A stretch of DNA of 64,000 nucleotides from assembly GCF_002105465.1 (NCBI RefSeq), contig NZ_NCSQ01000144.1:24536-88535 (forward strand), in the 5' to 3' direction. Every line of letters starts with the position of its first letter. The stretch's first letter is position 1. The notes below the pieces were generated by a model that saw only the letters and a list, made by a program, of their open reading frames with translations, was not told where the DNA came from and ran no database searches. A program made the translations under genes and the position numbers. The DNA is from Aquidulcibacter paucihalophilus. Its GTDB lineage: Bacteria; Pseudomonadota; Alphaproteobacteria; Caulobacterales; Aquidulcibacteraceae. Positions 54,681 to 63,494 of this stretch are shown piece after piece.

Positions 54681-55514
54681 TCAGCTGAGCTGGGTCAAGG
54701 CCAAGGGCTCAGCCCGCCAAGCCTCAACGCCAGCAGCGACAATCGGCAATTCCTCTGCGCCCCACTCTTGGGCACGGGCAACCGTGTAAGACACGCCGGC
54801 CAAAGCCAAGGCCATGGCGTGCGGCGCTGTTTGCCCGTCGATCAAATGGGCGAGAAACATCGTCGCCATCAAGTCGCCGGTGCCTTTGGGTGGGTTGGCT
54901 GATTTAAAGTGGCTGGCAAGCCAGGCGCACGTTCCATCAACCAACATTCCGCCAATCTCGCCATCCCGCTCTACAGAAGAGATTAAAGACGGACGACCCA
55001 AAGCGGTAGCAACACCATGAATTTGCCTCAGGTCTTGCGGAGTTGTTTTGGTCAGATAGCCCAACTCCCACAGATTTGGCGTAAGATAATCCGCGCGCGG
55101 GATCAGATGTTCGCCCAGCGCATCGGCCACCCCTTGCCCGACATAAAGCCCGCCAGGCATGTCGCCCAAAACGGGGTCGACGAGAACAATAGCTCTAGGA
55201 TTGGCTGTTTTGACGGCATCAATCGCCCGAGCGGCAATCTGGACTTGCTCGGCGCTGGCAAAATAATCGGTCAGGACACCATCGACCGCTGCGAACAGGC
55301 CATTGGCGGCAATACCCTCCAACATGCCGGCGAACAAGTCAGAACTAACCACCCCTCCACCCGGCGGTCCCCAGCGAGGATGCCGGCCTAGAAGCGTGGT
55401 CGGCACATGTACGGGATCAATCTTCATCGGCGATTGGGCCAAAGCGAGGCTGGCCAAGGTGCCACCCACCCGGCTTCCCGCGACATGTGAACCAAGAATC
55501 AGCACCAATGGCAT
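54681..55514 (-). CDS. pdxY: Pyridoxal kinase
   Basis: A 277-residue ribokinase-fold enzyme that phosphorylates pyridoxal in the vitamin B6 salvage pathway. The segment VHVPTTLLGRHPRWG binds the substrate, VLVDPVLGDMPGGLYV is typical, and the catalytic base is the Asp in PPKGTGDLMA. YLTPNLWELGYLT is another family motif. The choice of PdxY over PdxK rests on the general pattern. It is upstream of the serine hydrolase on the same strand with 17 bp between, and divergent from the CoA lyase gene. Confidence 0.92.
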   Translation of the reverse strand: MPLVLILGSHVAGSRVGGTLASLALAQSPMKIDPVHVPTTLLGRHPRWGPPGGGVVSSDLFAGMLEGIAANGLFAAVDGVLTDYFASAEQVQIAARAIDAVKTANPRAIVLVDPVLGDMPGGLYVGQGVADALGEHLIPRADYLTPNLWELGYLTKTTPQDLRQIHGVATALGRPSLISSVERDGEIGGMLVDGTCAWLASHFKSANPPKGTGDLMATMFLAHLIDGQTAPHAMALALAGVSYTVARAQEWGAEELPIVAAGVEAWRAEPLALTQLS

Positions 55515-55582
55515 GGCCTGCTCTTTACGCCACTGCCCTGATTGTGGCTAGAAGAAGCCAAATCTCACGTGAAAGGCTTCCC

Positions 55583-56482
55583 ATGACCGCTCCCCAAGCC
55601 CGCCCCCGTCGCAGTGTATTGTATATGCCCGGTGCCAATGCCAAAGCTTTGGAAAAGGCCAAAAACCTTCCAGCAGATGCGGTGATCTTGGATTTGGAAG
55701 ATGCGGTGGCCCCCGATGCTAAGGATGAAGCGCGCGCCTCGGTGGCGGCGATCGTGAAGGCCGGTGGCTATGGCAAGCGGGAAGTGATTATCCGAGTCAA
55801 TGGGCTGACTTCGCCTTGGGGTGCACAAGATTTGGAAGCGGCTGTCGCGGCCGGACCTGATGGGATTTTATTCCCTAAAATCTCGTCTGCCGAAGAAGTA
55901 CGTGCTGCCAGCGAGGCCATGGATGCCCTAGGCTCCGCCCCCTCTATGAGCCTGTGGGCGATGATTGAAACGCCGCGGGCGATTCTAGAGATTGCTTCAA
56001 TTGCTGCTTCGAGTGCCACAACGCGCCTCGCCGCTTTTGTGATGGGCACCAATGATTTGGCCAAAGAAACCCGCGCCCGTCAAACCGCTGATAGGGCCCC
56101 CTTCCACTTTGCCCTTGCTGCCAGCGTAACGGCAGCCCGCCTTTATGGCCTAGCGGTGATTGATGGTGTTTACAATGACATAGCCAATAGCGAGGGCTTT
56201 GAAGCCATGTGTTGGCAGGGGCTAGAGTTCGGTTTTGACGGCAAGACCTTAATCCACCCAAGCCAGATTGAGATTTGTAACCGCGTATTTGCGCCAACAG
56301 AGGCCGAGGTGGCCCATGCCCGAGCTGTGATTGCAGCCTTCTTGGACCCCGTCAATGCGGGCAAGGGGGTTCTGAAAGTCGATGGAAAAATGACCGAGCT
56401 TTTGCATCGCGATATGGCCGAACAAACGGTCGCCATCGCCGACGCGATTGCCGCTATGTCGGCTTCAGACCCAGGCTCATGA
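55583..56482 (+). CDS. HpcH/HpaI-family CoA ester lyase (malyl-CoA lyase-like)
   Basis: A 299-residue member of the citrate lyase beta/malyl-CoA lyase family. Features include RRSVLYMPGANAKALEKA at the N-terminus, LDLEDAVAPDAKDEAR with the conserved acidic pair, IRVNGL, WAMIETPRAILE with the metal Glu, and DGKTLIHPSQIE. These enzymes cleave or form malyl-, methylmalyl- or citramalyl-CoA. The exact substrate is unknown. I used the ATG at 55583, where conservation begins. It is distinct from the HpaI aldolase at 778-1542. The 3' end overlaps the convergent lipoprotein gene by 29 bp. Confidence 0.91.
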   Translation: MTAPQARPRRSVLYMPGANAKALEKAKNLPADAVILDLEDAVAPDAKDEARASVAAIVKAGGYGKREVIIRVNGLTSPWGAQDLEAAVAAGPDGILFPKISSAEEVRAASEAMDALGSAPSMSLWAMIETPRAILEIASIAASSATTRLAAFVMGTNDLAKETRARQTADRAPFHFALAASVTAARLYGLAVIDGVYNDIANSEGFEAMCWQGLEFGFDGKTLIHPSQIEICNRVFAPTEAEVAHARAVIAAFLDPVNAGKGVLKVDGKMTELLHRDMAEQTVAIADAIAAMSASDPGS

Positions 56483-57023
56483 GCCACGCATTCACCTGCG
56501 CCGCTTGATCGGCGGTTAGGGCTGGCGTAGCACCCACTCCGCCACCCAAAAGCCAGACTTGTTTGCCGCTCAGTGCCAACACATTGGCACCTGTGCGGGC
56601 CAAGCGGGAAGATTCCACGCCTCGACCGAGAGCGGGATGGGTGAACTCGCGCTCTAACCAAAATCCGCTTGTGCCATCTTGCAGCGACCGCAGGGCGCGA
56701 GTGGAAGAGGGCCCCGCCACAGCTGGCTGGCCAGCACTTTGCCATAGATCGAAAAATTTGGTCTCGCCGACGTCACGATCGACTGTGCGTCGCACGACGG
56801 CGCGATGCAGCGTAGCGGCGCGAACATCGGCTACGGATTCGCTGGTGCGGACTGTCCCCTTAAACTGTAGCCAGACCAGCTCATTGGGTCGGGGGGTCAA
56901 GGCGACTATTGCGGGCGATGGGGCGGTTCCCAAATCACTCTTCGTCGCGACAGCCTCCGCTTTGGAGCAAGCCGACAAAAGGGCGAATGGGGCGGAGAGC
57001 AAGAGGGTGCGGCGTTGGATCAT
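56454..57023 (-). CDS. Hypothetical lipoprotein
   Basis: A 189-residue protein I do not recognise. The N-terminus MIQRRTLLLSAPFALLSACS is a lipoprotein signal with lipidated Cys19. The mature part is soluble-looking, without cysteines or an evident domain, and ends in a helix (TADQAAQVNAWLMSLGL). The ATG at 57023 is chosen because the signal peptide starts there. It is last in a minus-strand run that includes GST, threonine deaminase, KefB and KefG, 45 bp after the GST gene. The 3' end overlaps the CoA lyase gene by 29 bp. Confidence 0.7.
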   Translation of the reverse strand: MIQRRTLLLSAPFALLSACSKAEAVATKSDLGTAPSPAIVALTPRPNELVWLQFKGTVRTSESVADVRAATLHRAVVRRTVDRDVGETKFFDLWQSAGQPAVAGPSSTRALRSLQDGTSGFWLEREFTHPALGRGVESSRLARTGANVLALSGKQVWLLGGGVGATPALTADQAAQVNAWLMSLGLKPT

Positions 57024-57068
57024 GTTTGTGATACGCTGTCGCGCGCCAAATGGTTGCACCCGATGCCC

Positions 57069-57740
57069 CTAAGCCGCATCGGTTTCTGGAATTATCCAAG
57101 TTTCAAGCTGGGCGGCCTGATCCCAAGCGGCAAAATCTGGATCTTGGAAAATCGCGTCGCACCAGGCTTGAAGCGCTGCCGACACCGGCACCTGGTAGGT
57201 GCGAAAACGGGTTGCAACTGGGGCGTAGAAAGCGTCCACGATCGAGCGATCGCCCATGATGAAGGGACTGCCGGCACTCCCAAAGCGCGCCTTGAGGCCG
57301 CACAACAAGTCATCAATACGCTGGACTTGGTATTGAACGGTGTCGGACCATTCATGGCCGACCTTTATGCGACGCAAGTTCATCGGAAATGTTTGGCGCA
57401 CAGCGGCAAAGCCAGAGTGCATCTCGCAAACAGCCGACCGGGCAAGCGCACGGGCAATCGAATCCTTAGGCCAAAGGCCTGCGTTTGGGGCTTGCTCATG
57501 GGCCCATTCACAAATCGACAGTGTGTCCCAAATCTTCTCGCCCTCTGGCAATTCCAAAACCGGCACCGTGCCAGATGGGCTGACCGCGACGATGTCTGGA
57601 TTGGGGCCCATGCCGCGTGGCCCCAAAGGAATGATCCGTTCCTGAAAGCCAATCCCGGCCCATTTCAGCGCGAGCCAAGGCCGCATTGACCAGCTGGAAT
57701 AGTTTTTGTTGCCAATGGTGAGGATCGGCAGAGCAGCCAT
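57069..57740 (-). CDS. Glutathione S-transferase family protein
   Basis: A 223-residue GST. The N-terminal thioredoxin-fold domain contains IGNKNYSSWSMRPWLALKWAG, with the catalytic Ser likely in YSSWS, and the glutathione-binding turn SPSGTVPVLEL. The C-terminal helical domain contains MGDRSIVDAFYAPVATRF, the usual helix-6 motif. It conjugates glutathione or acts as a peroxidase; the substrate is unknown. It lies 28 bp after threonine deaminase on the same strand. The nearby kefG-kefB pair is also linked to glutathione chemistry in other bacteria. Confidence 0.92.
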   Translation of the reverse strand: MAALPILTIGNKNYSSWSMRPWLALKWAGIGFQERIIPLGPRGMGPNPDIVAVSPSGTVPVLELPEGEKIWDTLSICEWAHEQAPNAGLWPKDSIARALARSAVCEMHSGFAAVRQTFPMNLRRIKVGHEWSDTVQYQVQRIDDLLCGLKARFGSAGSPFIMGDRSIVDAFYAPVATRFRTYQVPVSAALQAWCDAIFQDPDFAAWDQAAQLETWIIPETDAA

Positions 57741-57768
57741 GGGACCAGTCCTTTATGGGCATTCGGTG

Positions 57769-58977
57769 TTAAATGGTGCGGGGTGGATAACCGGCAGCCA
57801 CCAGCGCATCGATGATTTCTTGGGTATGGCGCGAGTCCCGCGTTTCCATAAGAATATCAAATTCTGCGCCCTTTGCTGGCACATCCAAGGCCAAACGATT
57901 GTGCGCTACTTCGAGAATATTCCCGCCCAAATCGCCAATGACTTTGGAGACCACGGCCAACAGGCCTGGCCGGTCATCGCCAATAATCCGCAAGCTGACG
58001 ATCCGCTTTTCGCGCACCAGAGCCCGCGTGAGAACAGAAGCCAACAGCCGTGAATCGATGTTACCGCCGCACAGGACGATCCCGACCTTCTTGCCGCTAA
58101 AGCGTTGCGGATGGGCCAGCAAGGCGGCCAAACCAGCAGCCCCTGCGCCTTCGGCAACCGTTTTTTCAACATTGCAGAACAGGGTAATGGCCTGTTCCAG
58201 ATCATCCTCATCGACAATCAAAACATCGCGAACCAATTCCTTGGCGATTTCAAACCCTAAACGACCTGCCTGCTTCACCGCGATACCCTCAGCGATGGTT
58301 TGTCCCCCGCAGAGCGGGCCAGGCTCTCTACCGGCCAATTCAGCATGCATGGAAGGGAACATGCGGGTTTGCACGCCCACCACCTCTATGTCATTCTTCA
58401 TGGCGCGGGCGGCAACAGCAATTCCGCCGATCAAGCCGCCTCCCCCGATTGGCACAATCAGGGTTTCAAGCTGTGGCGCATCCTCCAACATTTCAATGCC
58501 GATTGTACCTTGCCCCGAAATCACATCGGCATCGTCATAGGGATGCACAAAGGTCAGGCCTTCGCGATCCTTGAGTTGATACGCAAAGGTGGTCGCTTCC
58601 GACAGACTTTCGCCATGCAGCACCACACGCGCGCCATGCTTGCGGGTATGCTCCACTTTCGTGAACGGTGTGCCCAGTGGCATGACGATGGTCGCCGGAA
58701 TGTTGAGACGCGAGGCATGATAGGCGACGCCCTGGGCATGATTGCCCGCCGACATGGCGATGACGCCATTGCGACGCTCAGCTTCGGTAAGCAACAAGAG
58801 CTTGTTGAGGGCACCGCGCTCCTTAAAGGCCGCCGTGAATTGAAAGTTTTCAAACTTCACCCAGACTTCTGCGCCGGTAATATCCGACAGCGTCTTCGAC
58901 ATCAGTAAAGGTGTGCGAATGATGCGGCCTTCAATTCGCGCGGCAGCCGCACGGATGGAGTCTAATGTCACGTTCAT
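57769..58977 (-). CDS. ilvA: Threonine ammonia-lyase
   Basis: A 402-residue PLP enzyme that deaminates threonine to 2-oxobutyrate, the first committed step of isoleucine synthesis. The PLP lysine is Lys52 in FTAAFKERGALN, and the phosphate-binding loop is IGGGGLIGG. A C-terminal ACT domain (from about 325, RIIGDDRPGLLAVVSKVI) suggests allosteric control. At about 400 residues with one ACT domain it matches the short class, not the 500-residue IlvA of enterobacteria, so a catabolic role is possible. I chose the ATG at 58977 over a TTG 30 bp earlier. Confidence 0.93.
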   Translation of the reverse strand: MNVTLDSIRAAAARIEGRIIRTPLLMSKTLSDITGAEVWVKFENFQFTAAFKERGALNKLLLLTEAERRNGVIAMSAGNHAQGVAYHASRLNIPATIVMPLGTPFTKVEHTRKHGARVVLHGESLSEATTFAYQLKDREGLTFVHPYDDADVISGQGTIGIEMLEDAPQLETLIVPIGGGGLIGGIAVAARAMKNDIEVVGVQTRMFPSMHAELAGREPGPLCGGQTIAEGIAVKQAGRLGFEIAKELVRDVLIVDEDDLEQAITLFCNVEKTVAEGAGAAGLAALLAHPQRFSGKKVGIVLCGGNIDSRLLASVLTRALVREKRIVSLRIIGDDRPGLLAVVSKVIGDLGGNILEVAHNRLALDVPAKGAEFDILMETRDSRHTQEIIDALVAAGYPPRTI

Positions 58978-59050
58978 GAGTAAAGCGGTCCCTATGTAAG
59001 CCGTCAAATCGCCGACGGCCCCGCGTCTTTAGGCCGGACAGGGGCTTGGA

Positions 59051-60955
59051 TCAATCAGACTTTGCTTTACTGGCAAGGGTGCGCTCAAACGCCTCGCGCT
59101 CCAGTGTCTCCTCGCCCCATTCATCGCCATCGCTTTTACCAACCAAGGCAATCATGTCGCGCTTCAACAGCTCTTCTTCCAACGCAGTACGATCCCGCAC
59201 GATGCGCTGATAATCGGCGAACTCAACCCGCTGCCAATCTTCAAACATCGCGGTCAAGGCGCGTTCGTCGTAACGGGTGAAGATCATGCCGGCGCGCTCA
59301 GCTGCAAAGGCTGGCTTGCCCATCACCTGCAGCGACTTCACCCCTAGGCGGACGGCCGCCGCAAAAGTCTCACGCTCCAACCCATCCACTTTGGCAGCCA
59401 TCAATTGATAGGCGTGTCGACGGTCAATGGCGCGGGCTAGAATTTTCAGGTTGGGGAAGGCCTCTCGGGCGGTTTCCACCAGCTCAAGCGCCTTCTCATC
59501 ATTATCAATGGCGACAATTAGAAGCTTAGCCTCGGCGGCACCTGCCAAGCGCAAAAGATCGACCCGTGTTGCGTCACCATAATTCACTTTGCGGCCAAAG
59601 CCTCGCAGAACATCCACCTGGTCTGCATCATGATCGAGAACGCTGATCTTATAGCCATAGGTGGAGAGCATCCGACCGACGATCTGCCCAAAACGACCAT
59701 AGCCCGCGACGATAACGTCATGATGGCCTTCTTCCACCTCGGGCGCACGCGCCTCGCCAGAACCCGATTCTAGGCGCCGCATCGCCCAATCGCCTGCCAG
59801 GAGCAATAAAGGTGTGATTGCCATCGAAAGAGCAACGGCCACGATTAGGGGGGCTGTCACCTCGGCTGGAATAACCCCTGCGCCTTCCGCAAATGCAAAG
59901 AGCACAAAGGCAAATTCTCCCCCTTGGGCAAGGCCCAAGCCAATCAATGCCGCCTCGCCTGTCTTGCGGCCAAAGGCACGCGCGATGGTAAACATCACAA
60001 TCGCCTTCACGAGTACCAAGGCGACCACCAACCCAAGGATCAGCCAAGGCTGGGCAACCAAAAGGGCGAAATTTATCCCTGCCCCGACCGAAATGAAGAA
60101 TAAGCCGAGCAACAGGCCCCTAAAGGGGTCAATATCGCTTTCGATCTGATGGCGGAATTCGCTGTCGGCCAACACAACGCCTGCCACGAAAGCCCCTAGC
60201 GCCGGCGAAATGCCGACAAATTGCATCAAGAGGGCCACGCCTACCACCAAGAGAAGCGCAAAGGCGGTCAATATCTCATGCAAGCCAGAAGCAGCCACCC
60301 AGCGGAACATTGGGCGCAACAGCACGCGGCCTGCCAAGACAATCGCACCTACAGCAACAACGACCGCAAGACCTTGCGCCCACCCTGGATAAGCCGCCAA
60401 GGCCCCTTTGGCAGCGTCGCCGCCCCCAGCAACGGTGATCGTCGCGAGAAATGGGAATAGCGCCAGCATCGGGATGATGGCGATGTCTTGAAACAGAAGC
60501 ACTGAAAATGTTGCGCGACCCGCTTCGGTTCCAGCTATCCCCTTTTCGCGCAATGACTGAAGTACAATCGCGGTCGAGGAAAGAGACAAGGTCAGACCAA
60601 CCGCAAGCGCAACTTGCCAGGTGAGGCCGAGCGCCATGCCAAGGCCCGTGGCGATGGCACCCGTTCCAATCACTTGCAATCCACCCATACCGAGGATTGC
60701 TGTCCGCAACCGCCAGAGGAGACTTGGCTGAAGTTCAAGTCCGATTAGGAACAGCATGATAACCACGCCGAACTCTGCCGTGTGCATGACATTTTCAGGG
60801 TCGCCGACGAGGTTGAGGACATAGGGTCCAATGACCGCACCTGCGATCAAATAGCCCAAAACTGAGCCCAAACCGAGGCGTTTTGCGATCGGTACTGAAA
60901 CAACAGTCGCCGTCAAATAGACAAAGGCGGATTCAAGAAGATTGGCTTCAGCCAT
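59051..60955 (-). CDS. kefB: CPA2 monovalent cation:proton antiporter, KefB-type
   Basis: A 634-residue inner-membrane protein. About 12 membrane helices (residues 5-390) form the sodium/hydrogen exchanger domain, followed by a cytoplasmic RCK/TrkA-N nucleotide-binding domain from about 415 (VIVAGYGRFGQIVGRML; DATRVDLLRLAGAAEAKLL). Kef systems release potassium with acidification when electrophile-glutathione adducts bind. The ancillary subunit gene kefG lies just upstream and overlaps by 8 bp, which supports a Kef assignment. The C-terminal tail is highly charged. Confidence 0.93.
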   Translation of the reverse strand: MAEANLLESAFVYLTATVVSVPIAKRLGLGSVLGYLIAGAVIGPYVLNLVGDPENVMHTAEFGVVIMLFLIGLELQPSLLWRLRTAILGMGGLQVIGTGAIATGLGMALGLTWQVALAVGLTLSLSSTAIVLQSLREKGIAGTEAGRATFSVLLFQDIAIIPMLALFPFLATITVAGGGDAAKGALAAYPGWAQGLAVVVAVGAIVLAGRVLLRPMFRWVAASGLHEILTAFALLLVVGVALLMQFVGISPALGAFVAGVVLADSEFRHQIESDIDPFRGLLLGLFFISVGAGINFALLVAQPWLILGLVVALVLVKAIVMFTIARAFGRKTGEAALIGLGLAQGGEFAFVLFAFAEGAGVIPAEVTAPLIVAVALSMAITPLLLLAGDWAMRRLESGSGEARAPEVEEGHHDVIVAGYGRFGQIVGRMLSTYGYKISVLDHDADQVDVLRGFGRKVNYGDATRVDLLRLAGAAEAKLLIVAIDNDEKALELVETAREAFPNLKILARAIDRRHAYQLMAAKVDGLERETFAAAVRLGVKSLQVMGKPAFAAERAGMIFTRYDERALTAMFEDWQRVEFADYQRIVRDRTALEEELLKRDMIALVGKSDGDEWGEETLEREAFERTLASKAKSD

Positions 60956-61484
60956 CGATAAGCCCCTCTAGCATGGCGCTAAAATTGGCCGCGGCTTCAG
61001 CGAGAATTTCCGGTGTCGCCTGACGGCTGGCATGCACGACAAAGGGGGGCTGCCAAACACATTGGCAAAGATTGGCAGTCGCCTGAAATGGGCGGAGAAG
61101 CTCTTCAACAGAAAAGCGGTTTAAGCCATCGGAGCAATAGGATTTTGCGGGGCCGCCGGTCGTAATCGCTTGGGTCCAAGTCTTGCCTGCTAAGGCGGTT
61201 CCGCCTTCGCCAAAGGCCCATCCATAGTCCAAGACGACATCGAGCCACTCCTTCACCAAGGAGGGCGCAGAGTACCAAAAAAAGGGGTGCATCAAAATGA
61301 TATGGTCATGGTCCAGCAGCAAACGCTGCTCTGCTTCCACATCAATCAGAAAATTCGGATAGGTCTCGTACAAATCATGCACCGTCACATGCTCGCGGTC
61401 TTGCGCAACCGAACGCAAGGCGCAGTTGGCTCTCGAACGCGCATAAGATGGATGCGCAAAAAGGATCAAAACTGATTTTGGCAC
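60948..61484 (-). CDS. kefG: KefG/KefF-type NAD(P)H oxidoreductase
   Basis: A 178-residue flavodoxin-fold protein of the NQO/KefF family. The FMN-binding start is VLILFAHPSYARSRANCAL, and the segment IILMHPFFWYSAPSLVKEWLD and TTGGPAKSYCSDG are typical. It binds and activates the Kef potassium channel and may also reduce quinones. The start is GTG at 61484, preceded by GGGGGA. The 3' end overlaps kefB by 8 bp, so the two are translationally coupled. It probably heads a run continuing to threonine deaminase and GST. Confidence 0.93.
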   Translation of the reverse strand: MPKSVLILFAHPSYARSRANCALRSVAQDREHVTVHDLYETYPNFLIDVEAEQRLLLDHDHIILMHPFFWYSAPSLVKEWLDVVLDYGWAFGEGGTALAGKTWTQAITTGGPAKSYCSDGLNRFSVEELLRPFQATANLCQCVWQPPFVVHASRQATPEILAEAAANFSAMLEGLIDG

Positions 61485-61640
61485 GTGTCCCCCGATGCTT
61501 CAGGTCTAAGGGGCATTGTCTGAAAGGTCCAGCCTGCGGCTTTTTGCTGTCCAGATAGCGCCCACAAAAATCATGTTGTGTCGCGCATTAAGTCAGCTTA
61601 TCACTACTTTGGAGTAAGATTTGAGCCCTGTGTAGTTGCC

Positions 61641-62093
61641 ATGCTTGTCCATGTGAGTCAGGAGACCCCCGACGAAACGCATCATAGATTGTTGCAGGTA
61701 ATTGCCAGCGCCGACTGGCAGGTAGAGCCAGCACTCTATCGATTTGAAACTTTTGCGGCGGCAGATTTCCAACGATCTGTCGACCTCGCGGCGCTGGCCT
61801 TGGTGCGCGACGGCGAGGTCTGGTCACAACTCGTGCCGATCCATGGCCCCACGGATCAGGAGGCATTCAAGATCATTTGTTTCCATTTCGAACCCGGCCT
61901 CGACAATAGCGGTTTTGTGGGTTGGCTTGCGAGCCTGATCAAAGAAGAGGTCGGCACCGGCGTCGTGGTCATTTGTGGGAGAAATGACTCAAGGGGTGGC
62001 ATTTATGACTATTGGGGCCTGCCCCTGAGTTGCGCGCAGGCAGTCGAGGCGCTGATCGTGGGCTTGCAACTAAAAGCACGAGCGGGACATTAA
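61641..62093 (+). CDS. DUF6196-like protein
   Basis: A 150-residue cytoplasmic protein that resembles the DUF6196 family (SQETPDETHHRLLQVIASADW, LALVRDGEVWSQLVP). No catalytic motif is evident, and the family's function is unknown to me. A C-terminal helix contains PLSCAQAVEALIVGL. I chose the ATG at 61641 because similarity seems to begin there; the ribosome-binding site is poor, and a GTG 63 bp upstream is possible. It directly precedes the DUF3667 gene, with only 2 bp between stop and the preferred start. Confidence 0.6.
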   Translation: MLVHVSQETPDETHHRLLQVIASADWQVEPALYRFETFAAADFQRSVDLAALALVRDGEVWSQLVPIHGPTDQEAFKIICFHFEPGLDNSGFVGWLASLIKEEVGTGVVVICGRNDSRGGIYDYWGLPLSCAQAVEALIVGLQLKARAGH

Positions 62094-62095
62094 GC

Positions 62096-63394
62096 TTGGC
62101 TGAGACTTCCGCGCCCCCAACACAAATCAGTCCACCGACACGCGAGGTGTCGACCTGCCAGAATTGCGGACGCATGCTAGTCGGCAAATTCTGTCATGGG
62201 TGCGGACAATCATCCGCCGTCCATCGGTCTTACCTCAAAGAAGTCACGGATATCTTCCGAAGCATCGTGAATTTAGATTCGAGGACTTTTCGAACAGTTC
62301 TCAATCTCTTTTTCCGACCCGGCAAACTGACGAGAGATTTTGTCTATGGCAAACGTGTTGGGTTCCTCCCACCATTTACCCTGTTCGTGGCGTCCGTCTT
62401 CTTCCTCTTCACCTATTATAGCCTCTTGGTTGGCCCAACATATTTTGCAGCTAAGCACTATACGAAGCAGGAACTCCTAAACGAAGTGCGGGCCGAACTC
62501 GCCGACGCACAAAAAATGCTCTCAGTCAGCCAGCAAAAGCTCCAAGCGCTGGGCCAAACATCCGAGACTGAGCGCAATGCGCAGACGACCCGAGAGCTCT
62601 TGAGTGCTAAATCGGAAGTGGAAACGGATAGGGCCCGTGTGGTGCAAACAGAAGAAAGGCTAGCGCGAATTCAGGCCTTGCCCGAAGGTAAAATCACCGC
62701 AACAGGAGATCCGTTTGGAATCAGCTTCATTTACAAGGGTGAAGACCTGCTTGGAAATGGCTCGAGAGACATTCTATTTGAAATTAATGCCGTCGCAGCA
62801 AGCATCACGGCAGAAACTGGCAGCGCAAAGGAACCAGAGGGCGTCCACTTAGCACGCAAATCGGTTCTCATCCTTTCTCAAGATAACCATAAGGCAACAT
62901 TTTGGGATAAAAGCGCGCAATTGATTTTGCTCTTCGCACCTTCAGGCTTTCAGGTGGAAACGCCATGGCCAGCCCTGAATGAGCGCGTTAATCCGAACCT
63001 GAAAGACCCCAAGGCTTTTGTGAAAAAGTTTGCCGCGTCGGCACACAGCTTTGCGATTTTGATTGTGCCGGCAAGCCTGCCCTTCATCTGCCTGCTGCTA
63101 GCTTGGCGGCGCGATACTAAACTTTATGATCATGTTGTCTTTACGCTCTATGCATCCGCGTTTCTGGTCCTGGTCTTTATCGGTTTTACGATTCTTGCCC
63201 ATTGGATCGCTTGGGCTGACCTCCTCGACTATTTGTTCTTTGTTTGCGTGATTCACCTCTTCTTCCACCTCAAACATGCCTATGCGTTGAGATATACGAC
63301 CGCTTTCGGCCTCACGGCGGCTTTTGGACTGTTTTTTGCACCCTTTGCCATCTTATTGTTCTTCTCCAGTGTGGTGTTTCTCACAGCTATTTAG
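62096..63394 (+). CDS. DUF3667 membrane protein (probable TTG start)
   Basis: A 432-residue protein. The N-terminal zinc ribbon has Cys21, Cys24, Cys33 and Cys36 (CQNCG and FCHGCG), followed by the DUF3667 segment SRTFRTVLNLFFRPGKLTRDF. One membrane helix lies near 98-118. A coiled-coil stretch (about 125-205) is rich in Glu, Gln and Arg, and four more hydrophobic helices occupy about 315-430. The function is unknown. No ATG fits; TTG at 62096 leaves 2 bp after the upstream gene, while another TTG at 62012 would overlap it by 82 bp. Confidence 0.82.
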   Translation: MAETSAPPTQISPPTREVSTCQNCGRMLVGKFCHGCGQSSAVHRSYLKEVTDIFRSIVNLDSRTFRTVLNLFFRPGKLTRDFVYGKRVGFLPPFTLFVASVFFLFTYYSLLVGPTYFAAKHYTKQELLNEVRAELADAQKMLSVSQQKLQALGQTSETERNAQTTRELLSAKSEVETDRARVVQTEERLARIQALPEGKITATGDPFGISFIYKGEDLLGNGSRDILFEINAVAASITAETGSAKEPEGVHLARKSVLILSQDNHKATFWDKSAQLILLFAPSGFQVETPWPALNERVNPNLKDPKAFVKKFAASAHSFAILIVPASLPFICLLLAWRRDTKLYDHVVFTLYASAFLVLVFIGFTILAHWIAWADLLDYLFFVCVIHLFFHLKHAYALRYTTAFGLTAAFGLFFAPFAILLFFSSVVFLTAI

Positions 63395-63494
63395 GCCAAC
63401 TCCCAGAGCATGTTCTGGCATAATGTTTAGTCGTCATTCATGCGTCCACGCCTAGGATGATTTGCCTAGGCTTTGAATTTCTGCGGGGATGAAT

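Noticed and set aside
57812..58908. Plus-strand frames of 202 and 242 codons opposite threonine deaminase.
   Set aside because: Antisense shadows of a well-conserved gene; no family resemblance.
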